DNA from: Candidatus Aminicenantota bacterium
Lineage (GTDB): Bacteria > Acidobacteriota > Aminicenantia > Aminicenantales > Saccharicenantaceae
DNA: 64,000 nucleotides
Reading direction: 5' to 3'
Assembly: GCA_026393975.1 (NCBI GenBank)
Contig: JAPKZD010000003.1
Location: forward strand, 97,814-161,813
Shown: positions 32,921 through 40,762 of the stretch, piece by piece
How the letters are laid out: each line of letters opens with the position of its first letter
Numbering within the stretch: position 1 is the first letter of the stretch
Notes under the pieces: model-generated
What the model was told of the DNA's origin: nothing
Databases searched by the model: none
The model's input: the letters and a program-made list of their open reading frames with translations, nothing else
Position numbers and translations under genes: made by a program

Positions 32921-34399
32921 ATGAAAAAAGCCCTGTTCGCCCTTTTTCTGGTGGCCCTGGCCCTTCCGGCCTTGGCCGTCGCCCAAGTTCAGCCGCCTTT
33001 CGACGAGTATTTCGTCGACAAGGCCCTGCGGGTCGACCTCTACCAGGCCGGGGACGCCAAGGACGAAACGGTCACCGTCCATCAGGTCACCGAAGAAGGC
33101 CTTTGGCCCGAATCCAAGTCCGGCCTCCTCCCGCCATTCGAATACGGCCGCTACGTCTTGAAGCTCTACGACGTCGCCTCGAACCGGCTCATCTTCGCCC
33201 GCGGCTTCGACACGATGTTCGCCGAGTACAAGACGACCTCCCCGGCGCTTCTCGGGACGGCGCGCGTTTTCCAACGGTCGGTCCGCGTCCCCCTGCCCAA
33301 GCGCCCGGTCCTCTTCGTCGTCGAAAAACGCGACAAGCGCCACCTCCTCCAGCCGCTCTTCAGCCAGGTCCTCGACCCGGCCGACTACCACATCGGCCGC
33401 GAGAAGCCCGCCTCGGGCGATTGGATCTATGAAGCCCAGGTCACGGGCGACCCCCACGACAAGGTCGACTTCGTCTTCGTCGCCGAGGGGTATACCGCCG
33501 AGGACAAGGACAAGTTCAAGGCCGACGTGGACCGGATGGCGGCCTATCTCTTCACCGTCGAACCCTACAAGGGAATGAAGGACAGGTTCAATATCCGCGC
33601 GGTCTTCAGAGCGTCGGCCGAGCGGGGCATGGACGAGCCCCGCCAGCGCATCTATAAGAAGACCGTGCTCAACGCCTCCTTCAACGCCTTCGACCTCGAC
33701 CGCTACATGCTCATCGAGGACGACCACCGGATGCACGAGATCGCCGGCCAGGTCCCCTACGACGCCATCATCGTCCTGGTCAATAGCCAACGCTACGGCG
33801 GCGGCAGCATCGGGCTCGACTACTGCGTGACGACGGTCGACAACCCCAAGAGCCCGCAGGTCTTCGTCCACGAGCTCGGGCACTCCTTCGCCTACCTGGC
33901 CGACGAGTACTACCAGTCCGAAGTCTCCTACAACGATTTCTACCCCGCGGGCGTCGAGCCGCTCGAGGCCAACATTACCGCCCTCCTCGACCCGGCCAAC
34001 GTCAAGTGGAAGGACCTCCTATCGCCCGGGGTCGGCATCCCGACCGAATACGGCAAGGATAAGACCGAGGCTCTCCAGGCCGAGAGACGGGCGGGCCGGG
34101 AGGCCCAGGCCAAGGACATCGAGGCGGCGAAAAAGAAGAGCGCTCCGGAAAAGGAAATCAAAGGGATCGAGGATAAATACAAGGCGGCCGACGCCTCCCT
34201 GGCCGCCCGGGCCGAGGCTGTCCGCAAGGAATACGCAGCGCTCGACGACAAGGTCGGCGTTTTCGAGGGCGCGGGCTACGCATCGAAGGGTCTTTATCGG
34301 CCCATGGTCTATTGCATCATGATCTTCAACCCGAAGAACGAATTCTGTCGGGTCTGCCAGAGGGCCATCGGCCGGATGATCGATTTCTACAGCCGATGA
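32921..34399 (+). CDS. Secreted M64 (IgA-peptidase-like) metallopeptidase
   Basis: 492 aa with a Sec signal peptide (KKALFALFLVALALPALAVAQ). An N-terminal beta domain (to about 160) precedes the peptidase domain: KVDFVFVAEGY, NIRAVFRASAERGMDEP, YGGGSIGLDYCVTTVDN and the zinc motif HELGHSFAYLADEYY (HExxH plus downstream Glu/Asp). This matches family M64, named for a Clostridium IgA peptidase; immunoglobulin cleavage cannot be assumed here. A Lys/Glu/Ala coiled-coil insertion (about 380-445) precedes the end, where CRVCQRAIGRM places two Cys. ACGAGGAGG precedes the ATG. Probably an exported general protease. Confidence 0.92.
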   Translation: MKKALFALFLVALALPALAVAQVQPPFDEYFVDKALRVDLYQAGDAKDETVTVHQVTEEGLWPESKSGLLPPFEYGRYVLKLYDVASNRLIFARGFDTMFAEYKTTSPALLGTARVFQRSVRVPLPKRPVLFVVEKRDKRHLLQPLFSQVLDPADYHIGREKPASGDWIYEAQVTGDPHDKVDFVFVAEGYTAEDKDKFKADVDRMAAYLFTVEPYKGMKDRFNIRAVFRASAERGMDEPRQRIYKKTVLNASFNAFDLDRYMLIEDDHRMHEIAGQVPYDAIIVLVNSQRYGGGSIGLDYCVTTVDNPKSPQVFVHELGHSFAYLADEYYQSEVSYNDFYPAGVEPLEANITALLDPANVKWKDLLSPGVGIPTEYGKDKTEALQAERRAGREAQAKDIEAAKKKSAPEKEIKGIEDKYKAADASLAARAEAVRKEYAALDDKVGVFEGAGYASKGLYRPMVYCIMIFNPKNEFCRVCQRAIGRMIDFYSR

Positions 34400-34412
34400 G
34401 CTCGAAACCGGC

Positions 34413-35486
34413 CTATTCCGCCGTTTCGATGATGCCGCCGCCGAGGACGATGTTCTCTTGATAAAAGACCGCCGATTGGCCGGGCGCGACGGACGAGACG
34501 GGTTCGGCGAAGACGACCCGAGTCCGTCCGTCGTCGAGCGGTGAGATCGTCGCCCGGACGAGTCGGCCGCCCGAGCGGACCTTGACTTGGACTTCCGTCG
34601 GGGCGGCGAGCCTTTCGACCATGCTCCAGGCGCAATCCCGGGCCAGGCACGACCGCTCGTAGGTTTCCTCTTCCGGGCCGACCACCAGCCTGTTGTTCTT
34701 GGCGTCGATGGCGGTGACGTAGAGCGGGACGGGATGGGCGATGCCCAGCCCTCTCCGCTGTCCGATCGTATAGTTCCAGACGCCGCGGTGCTTGCCGAGG
34801 ACATGCCCTTTGCGGTCGACGATGTCGCCCTCGAGGCTCTCGTACCGGAGAATGTCCTCGATGTCGCCGCCGTAGAAATCCTGGCTCTCCTTCTTGTCGT
34901 GGACGGGGAGATCCTTCTCTCGGGCGATCGTCCGGACCCGGCTTTTCGTGAGTTCCCCCAGCGGGAAAAGGGTTGCCGCGAGCTGTTCCTGGGACAGGCG
35001 GTAGAGAAAATAGGATTGGTCCTTGCGCGAATCGACGGCCTTTTTCAGCAGGAACCGCCTGAGCGCGGCGTCATATTCCACCCGGGCGTAGTGCCCCGTC
35101 GCGAAACGATCGAATGCGAGCCCCGATTCCCTGGCCGCGTCGGGGAGGATGCCGAACTTGACCAGCTGGTTGCAGCGGACACAGGGGTTCGGCGTCGTCC
35201 CGGCCAGGTATCCTTCCCGGAAATAGCGGAGGACGAGGTCCTCGTAGTTCGCCGAGCAGTCGAAGACATGGAGCGGAATGCCGAGCCGGCCGCAGACGTC
35301 CCCGGCCGCCCGGATATCCTCGACCTCGTCGGGGCCGTAGCAAGCGCTCCTGACGGCTCCCGGAGCGTCCGGACCGGGCCAAATCTTCATCAGGATGCCG
35401 GCGACATCGTGTCCGGCCCTGATCAGGAGGAGAGCGGCGACGGACGAATCGACCCCGCCGCTCATGCCGACGGCGACCTTCATCAT
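34413..35486 (-). CDS. mnmA: tRNA-specific 2-thiouridylase
   Basis: 357 aa. It thiolates U34 of tRNA for Lys, Glu and Gln. The PP-loop is VGMSGGVDSSVAA; catalytic Cys are in RSACYGPDEVED and TPNPCVRCN (the second Cys pair typical of MnmA); FATGHYARV and QDQSYFL-like KDQSYFLYRL follow. GGAGAG precedes ATGATG. The first ATG (35486) overlaps the E2 stop as ATGA, so it ends a six-gene operon. MnmA needs sulfur relay from a desulfurase not seen here. It is notable beside a thioredoxin-reductase gene. Confidence 0.95.
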   Translation of the reverse strand: MMKVAVGMSGGVDSSVAALLLIRAGHDVAGILMKIWPGPDAPGAVRSACYGPDEVEDIRAAGDVCGRLGIPLHVFDCSANYEDLVLRYFREGYLAGTTPNPCVRCNQLVKFGILPDAARESGLAFDRFATGHYARVEYDAALRRFLLKKAVDSRKDQSYFLYRLSQEQLAATLFPLGELTKSRVRTIAREKDLPVHDKKESQDFYGGDIEDILRYESLEGDIVDRKGHVLGKHRGVWNYTIGQRRGLGIAHPVPLYVTAIDAKNNRLVVGPEEETYERSCLARDCAWSMVERLAAPTEVQVKVRSGGRLVRATISPLDDGRTRVVFAEPVSSVAPGQSAVFYQENIVLGGGIIETAE

Positions 35487-36676
35487 CTCTCCGGATTTTC
35501 CAGGAAACGGACGAGGTCCCGGGTGAAGCGGGCCGCCTCGGCCCCGTCGATGATCCGGTGGTCGAACGACAGGCACAGGGGGAGGGTCTTTTTGACGACC
35601 ACGGCGCCGTTCTCGACGCGGGCCCTGTCGGCGATCTTCATGGTCGCCAGGATGGCCGCTTCGGGGTAGTTGATGATCGGCGTCGCGAAGTCGCCGCCGA
35701 TGACGCCAACGTTGGTGATGGAAAACGTTCCGCCCTTGAGATCGGCCAGGTCCAGGGTCCGCTCCCGGGCGGCCTTGGCCAAGGCCTGGATCTCGGCGGC
35801 GATGTCCAGCACGGATTTCTGGTCGGCCATCTTGACGACGGGAACGATCAGGCCGTCCGGGACGTCGACGGCGATGCCGATGTTGTAGTATTTTTTGACG
35901 ACGATCTCTTCCTCCTCGTCGTCAAGGGTGGCGTTGAGGGTCGGGTGGAGCCTGAGGGCTTCGATCAGGGCTTTGACGATAAACGGCAGGTAGGTCAGCT
36001 TGATCCCGGCGGCTTCGGCCTCGGGCTTCATCTTCTCGCGGAGGGTGACGAGAGCTCCGGCGTCGGCCTCGTCGCAGTGCGTCACGTGGGCGGCCTTGTC
36101 CAGGGATTCCCGCATCTTCTTGGCCGTGGCCCGGCGGATGCCCCGCAGGGGGATCCGCTCGAGCGACCCGAAGAGGTCGTATTTCGCCTTGATCTTGATC
36201 TCAGGTTTTTTTTCGGCCGGTTTCTCCTTGGCCGAGCGAACGTCCTCCTCCGTCACCCGGCTGCCCGGGCCCGTGCCGTGGATGGCGCCGATCTCGACCC
36301 CGAGCTCCCTGGCCAGGGCGCGGACCTTGGGCGTGGCCTGGACTTTGCCGGCTAGGACTGTGGCGCCCGCCGGGAGAACGGCCGGGCGCGCCGGGGCCGG
36401 TCCGGCCGGCGCGGCCTCGCCTTCGGGCACGGCTTCGCCTTTTTCACCGATGGTCACCAGGACCTGGCCGACCTTGACCAGGTCTTTTTCCTTGAAGTGG
36501 AGCTTGAGGACCGTCCCGGAGTAAGGCGAGGGCATTTCGACGACGGCCTTGTCGGTCTCGATCTCGGCCAGCGTCTGGTCGGACTTGACCTCGTCGCCCT
36601 CCTTGACCAGCCAGCGAACGACCTCGCCCTCGGTGATGCCCTCGCCGACGTCGGGGAAGCGGAATTGTCGGGCCAT
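35483..36676 (-). CDS. Dihydrolipoamide acyltransferase, E2 of a 2-oxoacid dehydrogenase complex
   Basis: 397 aa. One lipoyl domain (1-80; lipoyl Lys in EIETDKAVVEMPSP), a Pro/Ala linker, a peripheral-subunit-binding domain (KVRALARELGVEIGAIHGTGPGSRVTEEDV) and a catalytic domain with FDHRIIDGAEAARF (active-site His and Asp). It transfers acyl groups from lipoate to CoA. Linear homology does not separate pyruvate from branched-chain substrate. It lies directly after E1 beta (1-bp gap). No E3 (dihydrolipoamide dehydrogenase) is in the operon. Confidence 0.95.
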   Translation of the reverse strand: MARQFRFPDVGEGITEGEVVRWLVKEGDEVKSDQTLAEIETDKAVVEMPSPYSGTVLKLHFKEKDLVKVGQVLVTIGEKGEAVPEGEAAPAGPAPARPAVLPAGATVLAGKVQATPKVRALARELGVEIGAIHGTGPGSRVTEEDVRSAKEKPAEKKPEIKIKAKYDLFGSLERIPLRGIRRATAKKMRESLDKAAHVTHCDEADAGALVTLREKMKPEAEAAGIKLTYLPFIVKALIEALRLHPTLNATLDDEEEEIVVKKYYNIGIAVDVPDGLIVPVVKMADQKSVLDIAAEIQALAKAARERTLDLADLKGGTFSITNVGVIGGDFATPIINYPEAAILATMKIADRARVENGAVVVKKTLPLCLSFDHRIIDGAEAARFTRDLVRFLENPER

Positions 36677-36677
36677 G

Positions 36678-37652
36678 TCAATACTCCATCAATCGCCGGA
36701 TGGCCCGCAAGATGCGCTCCGGGCCGGGATAATAGAGGTCCTCGCTTTTCGGCAGGGGGACGGTGATGTCCTGCCCGGTCACGCGGAGGACGGGAGCGTC
36801 GAGGCTGAGGAGAGCGGACTCGCCGATCGTGGCCGCGATCTCCGCCCCAAGCCCGCAGGTCTTCGGTGCTTCGTGGACGACAAGGGCCCGGCCCGTCTTC
36901 CGGACGGACGCGACGAACGTTTCCCTGTCCATGGGAGAGAGCGTGCGCAGGTCGACGATCTCCGCGCCGATACCCTCGGCTTGGGCCGCCGCGGCCGCCT
37001 GCCGCGCGACGGGAATCATGGCGCCCCAAGCGATGATGGTCAGGTCCTTTCCTTCACGTACCACCGCGGCCCGTCTCAACGGGACTTCGTAGGGCTCCTC
37101 GGGGACTTCCTGCTTTTCCGCCCGGTAGAGCTTGGTCGGTTCGAGGAAGATGACCGGGTCGTCGCTGCGGAGCGAAGCGATGAGGAGCCCTTTGGCGTCA
37201 TAGGGGCTCGAGGGGACGACGACGGTCAGCCCCGGGATCTGGCAGAAGAGGGCTTCCGTGCTCTCGGAATGATGTTCGAGGGCCTTGACCCCGGCGCCGT
37301 AGGGCGTCCGGATCGTCAGGGGCACCGTGAACCGGCCCCGCGTTCTGTTTCGGAGGCGGGCGACATGGGAGACGATCTGGTTGAAGGCCGGGTAGATAAA
37401 ACCCATGAACTGGACTTCGGGGACAGGCCGGAGGCCGAGGGCCGTCATCCCGATCGAGGCGCCGACGATCGCCGATTCCGAGAGGGGAGTGTCCATGACC
37501 CTCTCGGGGCCGAACCGGTCGAAGAGGCCTTCCGTCGTCCGGAAGACGCCGCCGTCGCGGCCGACGTCCTGGCCGAGGACGATGATCCGGTCGTCCCTCT
37601 CCATCTCCTGGGCGAGGGCCTGGTTGATCGCCTGGACCATGGTCATGATCAT
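36678..37652 (-). CDS. 2-oxoacid dehydrogenase E1 component, beta subunit
   Basis: 324 aa, normal length. Transketolase central and C-terminal domains: VQAINQALAQEM, GQDVGRDGGVFR, DTPLSESAIVGASIGMT, RTPYGAG and HHSESTEALF. It pairs with the alpha subunit to decarboxylate a 2-oxoacid and load lipoate on E2. The PYGAG/HHSES pattern occurs in both pyruvate and branched-chain enzymes. The ATG at 37652 overlaps the alpha stop by 4 bp; CGGGGAGG precedes it. Confidence 0.95.
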   Translation of the reverse strand: MIMTMVQAINQALAQEMERDDRIIVLGQDVGRDGGVFRTTEGLFDRFGPERVMDTPLSESAIVGASIGMTALGLRPVPEVQFMGFIYPAFNQIVSHVARLRNRTRGRFTVPLTIRTPYGAGVKALEHHSESTEALFCQIPGLTVVVPSSPYDAKGLLIASLRSDDPVIFLEPTKLYRAEKQEVPEEPYEVPLRRAAVVREGKDLTIIAWGAMIPVARQAAAAAQAEGIGAEIVDLRTLSPMDRETFVASVRKTGRALVVHEAPKTCGLGAEIAATIGESALLSLDAPVLRVTGQDITVPLPKSEDLYYPGPERILRAIRRLMEY

Positions 37653-38728
37653 CGGCGTCCCTCCCCGAGGAAGGCTTTGAGTTCGGCGAGCTGAGCCTCG
37701 AGCTCCGGCGGCATCGCGGCGTAGGTGTAAGTGAAAAGGTCCTCCGGCGTCGCGGCCGGCCGGGCCTCGGCTTCGGCGACCGCCTTCTCCACGAATTCCG
37801 CCGCCGACTCCTGGACGGTTTTTTCGTAGGCCTCGTCCCAGAGGCCCTTCTTCCCGAGGTAGAGCCGAAAGCGGAGGATCGGGTCGCGCCGCTCCCACTC
37901 CTGGACCTCCTCTTTCGACCGGTACCGGGCGGCGTCGTCCGAGGTCGTATGGTCTCCCATGCGATAGGTGTAGGCCTCGATGAGCGTCGGCCCCTGACCG
38001 CTCCGGGCGTTGGCCAGGGCCTCGCGGGCCGCGGCGTAGACGGCCAGGACGTCGTTCCCGTCCACCTGGACGCCGGGGAAGCCATAGGCGACGGCTTTCT
38101 GGGCGATGGTCGCCGCGGCCGTCTGCCGCGCCCGCGGAACGGAGATGGCGAACTGGTTGTTCAGGCAGACGAAGACGTTGGGCGTCCGGAAGACGCCGGC
38201 GAAGTTCAGGCCTTCGTGGAAGTCGCCTTCCGAGGTCGCCCCGTCGCCGAACGTCGTCACAACGGCGATCCGGAGTTTCCGGTACTTCGCAGCCAGGCCC
38301 GCCCCGACGGCCTGCGGGATCTGCGAGCCGACGGGGATGGCGATGGGGTAAATGTTCAGTCCATCGGGCGTCCTCAGGCCGGCTTCGTTCCCCATCCAGA
38401 GATGGTAGTAATCGGCCAGGGGATAGCCGAGAGTGATGTACATGCCGAGGTCGCGAAAGTAGGGGAAGAACCAGTCGTCCCGGCCCATGGCCGAGGCCAG
38501 ACCGACCTGGCAGGCCTCGTGGCCGCGGCTCGGCGGGTAGGTGCCGAGGCGGCCCTGCCGCTGGAGCTTGAGGGCCTTGGCATCGGCGGTCCGGGTCCGG
38601 AGCATGCGCTCGTAGATCGCCCGGAGTTCGGCGTCGGGAAGACCCGGATCGAGGCCGGGCGCGGCTTCGCCCGTCTCGTCGAGGACCCGGAGCCTTTCCC
38701 CCTTGAGCGGATCGAACAGTTCGATCAT
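37649..38728 (-). CDS. 2-oxoacid dehydrogenase E1 component, alpha subunit
   Basis: 359 aa. The thiamine diphosphate motif is TFGDGATSEGDFHEGLNFAG to VFVCLNNQ (GDG to NN). Substrate-site region RGHEACQVGLASAMGRDDW and regulatory-loop region TYRMGDHTTSDDAARYR are typical. With E1 beta and E2 it forms an acyl-CoA-producing complex reducing NAD through an unlinked E3. It begins 49 bp after the thioredoxin-like gene in the same direction. Confidence 0.95.
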   Translation of the reverse strand: MIELFDPLKGERLRVLDETGEAAPGLDPGLPDAELRAIYERMLRTRTADAKALKLQRQGRLGTYPPSRGHEACQVGLASAMGRDDWFFPYFRDLGMYITLGYPLADYYHLWMGNEAGLRTPDGLNIYPIAIPVGSQIPQAVGAGLAAKYRKLRIAVVTTFGDGATSEGDFHEGLNFAGVFRTPNVFVCLNNQFAISVPRARQTAAATIAQKAVAYGFPGVQVDGNDVLAVYAAAREALANARSGQGPTLIEAYTYRMGDHTTSDDAARYRSKEEVQEWERRDPILRFRLYLGKKGLWDEAYEKTVQESAAEFVEKAVAEAEARPAATPEDLFTYTYAAMPPELEAQLAELKAFLGEGRR

Positions 38729-38777
38729 CGGTCACCCTCCCCGATGTGGGGCCGGCCGCCGGCCAGCCCGCCGTTTC

Positions 38778-39062
38778 TTAGGATTGCTTCAGCGCCCAAT
38801 CCTTGAGCTTCTCGTAGTCCATCTCGCCGCAGACGGCGTCGCTCGCGTCGGGATTGAGGAACGTCGGAACCTTGAGCTGGCCGCCGCACTTGGCCGCGAT
38901 GATGGGCCGGTACGACCTCATGAGGTCCGCGTTCTTTTCTTCGTGCCAGATTTCGCGCTTGTCGAAGAGGACGCCGGTCTCCTGCTCGAGCTTCTCGACG
39001 AGGGGCATCATTCTCTTGCAGTGGGGGCATTCCCGCCCGTGGAACATGAGTAGATTGGCCAT
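38778..39062 (-). CDS. Thioredoxin-like CPHC protein
   Basis: 94 aa, a small thioredoxin/glutaredoxin fold. Redox motif CPHC (Cys12, Cys15) follows a beta strand (NLLMFHGRE); the cis-Pro strand is LKVPTFL, and a third Cys lies in AKCGG. AGGAGGAA precedes ATGATG; the second ATG (39062) has better spacing, and the first overlaps the upstream FTR stop as ATGA. Directly following a ferredoxin:thioredoxin reductase catalytic gene, it is the natural candidate for that enzyme's disulfide substrate and a carrier of reducing power to other proteins. Confidence 0.85.
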   Translation of the reverse strand: MANLLMFHGRECPHCKRMMPLVEKLEQETGVLFDKREIWHEEKNADLMRSYRPIIAAKCGGQLKVPTFLNPDASDAVCGEMDYEKLKDWALKQS

Positions 39063-39493
39063 CATTTCCTCCTGATGAAGAGTCCGCACCAGCATTCGCC
39101 GTCAGGGAGGCCCTTGTAGGTATCGTGGATGAGGAAATTGCAGGGGCAGACGATCCTCAAATCCTCTTCCCAATCCTTGGTGCGCAGCCGGCAGGGGCAG
39201 TACTTGAGGCCGTGATTGCGCTCGTTCTCGAAGATGCCCTTGACGAGCAGGTCGACCTTCTCGCGGTCGGGGTTGACCTGGAACTCGTTGCCGGTCGTGA
39301 ACCGCTCGATGGCCGCCCGGAACTCGTCCGCCGTCTGGGAGACGCCGGGCCCGCCTCCGAGGATCTTCCGGGCCTCCTCTGCCGAGATCTCGACGTAGGC
39401 GTCGAGGACCTTGCAGGTGGGGCAAAGCTCGGGCGGGGCGATGCCGAAGTGGATGTCATTGCAGACGAAACAGCGCCAAAAGCGTTTTTTCAT
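39062..39493 (-). CDS. Ferredoxin:thioredoxin reductase catalytic subunit with N-terminal rubredoxin-like domain
   Basis: 143 aa. N-terminus: a rubredoxin-type metal site, CFVC at 8-11 and CPTC at 24-27 (C-x2-C-x12-C-x2-C). The rest is the FTR catalytic beta chain: NERNHGLKYCPCRL, VCPCNFLIHDTY and GECWCGLF, supplying the 4Fe-4S ligands and the redox-active disulfide. FTR passes electrons from ferredoxin to a thioredoxin one pair at a time. The fused metal domain may accept the electrons in place of a separate variable chain. CGGAGGG precedes the ATG at 39493; this is the operon's first gene. Confidence 0.9.
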   Translation of the reverse strand: MKKRFWRCFVCNDIHFGIAPPELCPTCKVLDAYVEISAEEARKILGGGPGVSQTADEFRAAIERFTTGNEFQVNPDREKVDLLVKGIFENERNHGLKYCPCRLRTKDWEEDLRIVCPCNFLIHDTYKGLPDGECWCGLFIRRK

Positions 39494-39521
39494 CGTGGCC
39501 CTCCGCACGTCATTCTCGACT

Positions 39522-39550
39522 ATAATACTAGGAAATTAAACGGTAATCAA
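39522..39550 (-). promoter_or_regulatory. Promoter of the FTR-thioredoxin-E1-E2-mnmA operon
   Basis: Minus strand TTGATT (39550-39545), 17-nt spacer, TATTAT (39527-39522), 28 nt before the ATG at 39493. Confidence 0.6.
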
Positions 39551-39561
39551 CCCATTCGACT

Positions 39562-39636
39562 CCCCGGCCTGAAGCCCGGGGTACGCTCAGGGTTGATACT
39601 GAGCACCACCCACTTAAAAATACGGCGTGGGTGGTG
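39562..39636. repeat. Double-hairpin palindromic element (REP/MITE-like)
   Basis: Two stem-loops lie in the 240-bp gap between the DUF481 gene and the FTR operon. First, CCCCGG (39562-39567)/CCGGGG (39576-39581). Second, CACCACCCAC (39604-39613)/GTGGGTGGTG (39627-39636), a perfect 10-bp stem flanked further out by TGATAC/GTATCA. No protein is encoded. It may be a non-mobile REP-type unit or a terminator of the DUF481 gene. Confidence 0.75.
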
Positions 39637-39733
39637 TCGAACGTATCAAATTAATGATGAGAACCACGGCCGACGGAATGGCGCGCCCCGTGCTAGGATG
39701 CCTCGCAAACGGGAGCCTGCCCCCGAAGCCACC

Positions 39734-40618
39734 CTAGAAATTGATGACGATCGAGGTCGTCATGAACGTGTCGAGCTTCTTTAGGGGGACCTGGACGAAG
39801 AGGTCGGTCGGCAGGCCGCCGAGATCGAAGAGAGCAAGGCTTTGGAGAGCGGGGACGTTGGTGTAGATCATCCGCAGGCTTATCTTCAGGGCCAGGGACT
39901 TTGAAATGGAGGCCGACACCGAATTCGTCCAATCGAACCGCCAGTCTTTCATCCGCTTCAGGTTGTCGTCGAAGACGAACTGCGTCGAGACGGAGGAGTT
40001 GTCGAGGATCTTCTGGTCGGCGAGGACGCTGAACCGGAGACCGGCGAACGAGGCCATGTCCTGGCCCACGTATTGTCTCACCGTATAGGTCATGGCCGCA
40101 GCGGTCCTGACCTGGGTCCGTGCTTTTTCGACCCAGGCGTAGCCGACGCCGGTGGTGAACATGACCCGATCGTCGACGCCGGCGAAGCGGTTGCGGTCCC
40201 AGCTCAGGCCGGCCTGCCCGGAGAGCTTTTTGGATATCCGGCGGTCGTACTGGCCGGCCAGGAGGTAGTTTTCGGAGACAAGGCGTTCGAACTTTTCCTC
40301 GATGATGGTGAAGTCGGTCTCTGTCCCCTGTGCGGTCCGGATCGTCATTGTGGAATTGCTCCTCAGGATGTAGGACTTGAAAAGCAACGTGTCGTTCGTC
40401 CACTTCCGGGTGAAAGACGTGCCGAGGCTGAAAGCCGAAGTCGCCGTGTTGCCTCCCGTGACCACGAAGCTGAGTTCGGCCGTGGCCTTCCACGGGCCGA
40501 GGAGGCCCTTCTTGTTTTCCTCGCCGCGAACGAGGCCGGGCCAGATGGCGAGGACCGCCAGCAGGCCGAGCGCCGCCGCCGATTTAAAACGACATTTTCC
40601 AGTTCTGTCCATGTTCAT
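39734..40618 (-). CDS. DUF481 family outer-membrane protein
   Basis: 294 aa with a signal peptide (FKSAAALGLLAVLAIWPGLVRG). The mature part is a beta-barrel-like series of amphipathic strands (WKATAELSFVVTGGNTATSAFSLG is the typical DUF481 opening with GN-T-S) and ends in Phe (SIVINF), as outer-membrane proteins do. DUF481 (YdiY-like) proteins have no established activity. A perfect TTGACA-17-TATTTT promoter precedes it. Start 40618 (ATG) is chosen; ATG 40612 is an alternative. Supports a Gram-negative envelope. Confidence 0.85.
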   Translation of the reverse strand: MNMDRTGKCRFKSAAALGLLAVLAIWPGLVRGEENKKGLLGPWKATAELSFVVTGGNTATSAFSLGTSFTRKWTNDTLLFKSYILRSNSTMTIRTAQGTETDFTIIEEKFERLVSENYLLAGQYDRRISKKLSGQAGLSWDRNRFAGVDDRVMFTTGVGYAWVEKARTQVRTAAAMTYTVRQYVGQDMASFAGLRFSVLADQKILDNSSVSTQFVFDDNLKRMKDWRFDWTNSVSASISKSLALKISLRMIYTNVPALQSLALFDLGGLPTDLFVQVPLKKLDTFMTTSIVINF

Positions 40619-40651
40619 TACTTCAGATCGGCGAGTTGTCATGAGTTTCAT

Positions 40652-40680
40652 AAAATACCCGTTAGCCGGAGGGCTGTCAA
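40652..40680 (-). promoter_or_regulatory. Promoter of the DUF481 gene
   Basis: Minus strand TTGACA (40680-40675), 17-nt spacer, TATTTT (40657-40652). Confidence 0.65.
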
Positions 40681-40742
40681 CAGCGGCCGGGGCGGGCGGG
40701 CCGCCGCGGTCCACTTCCGCCGCGAAAGCTCGGCCCTTGACA
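40681..40742 (+). repeat. Dispersed element, copy B
   Basis: Blocks CAGCGGCCGGGGC (40681-40693), GGTCCACTTCCGC (40708-40720) and 40723-40742 (20-mer ending CCCTTGACA) repeat those of copy A at 604-743 in order. The 41-bp hairpin insertion of copy A is absent. The element directly abuts the -35 box of the DUF481 promoter. Confidence 0.55.
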
Positions 40743-40762
40743 GAAAGGAATAATAAAGAGCG

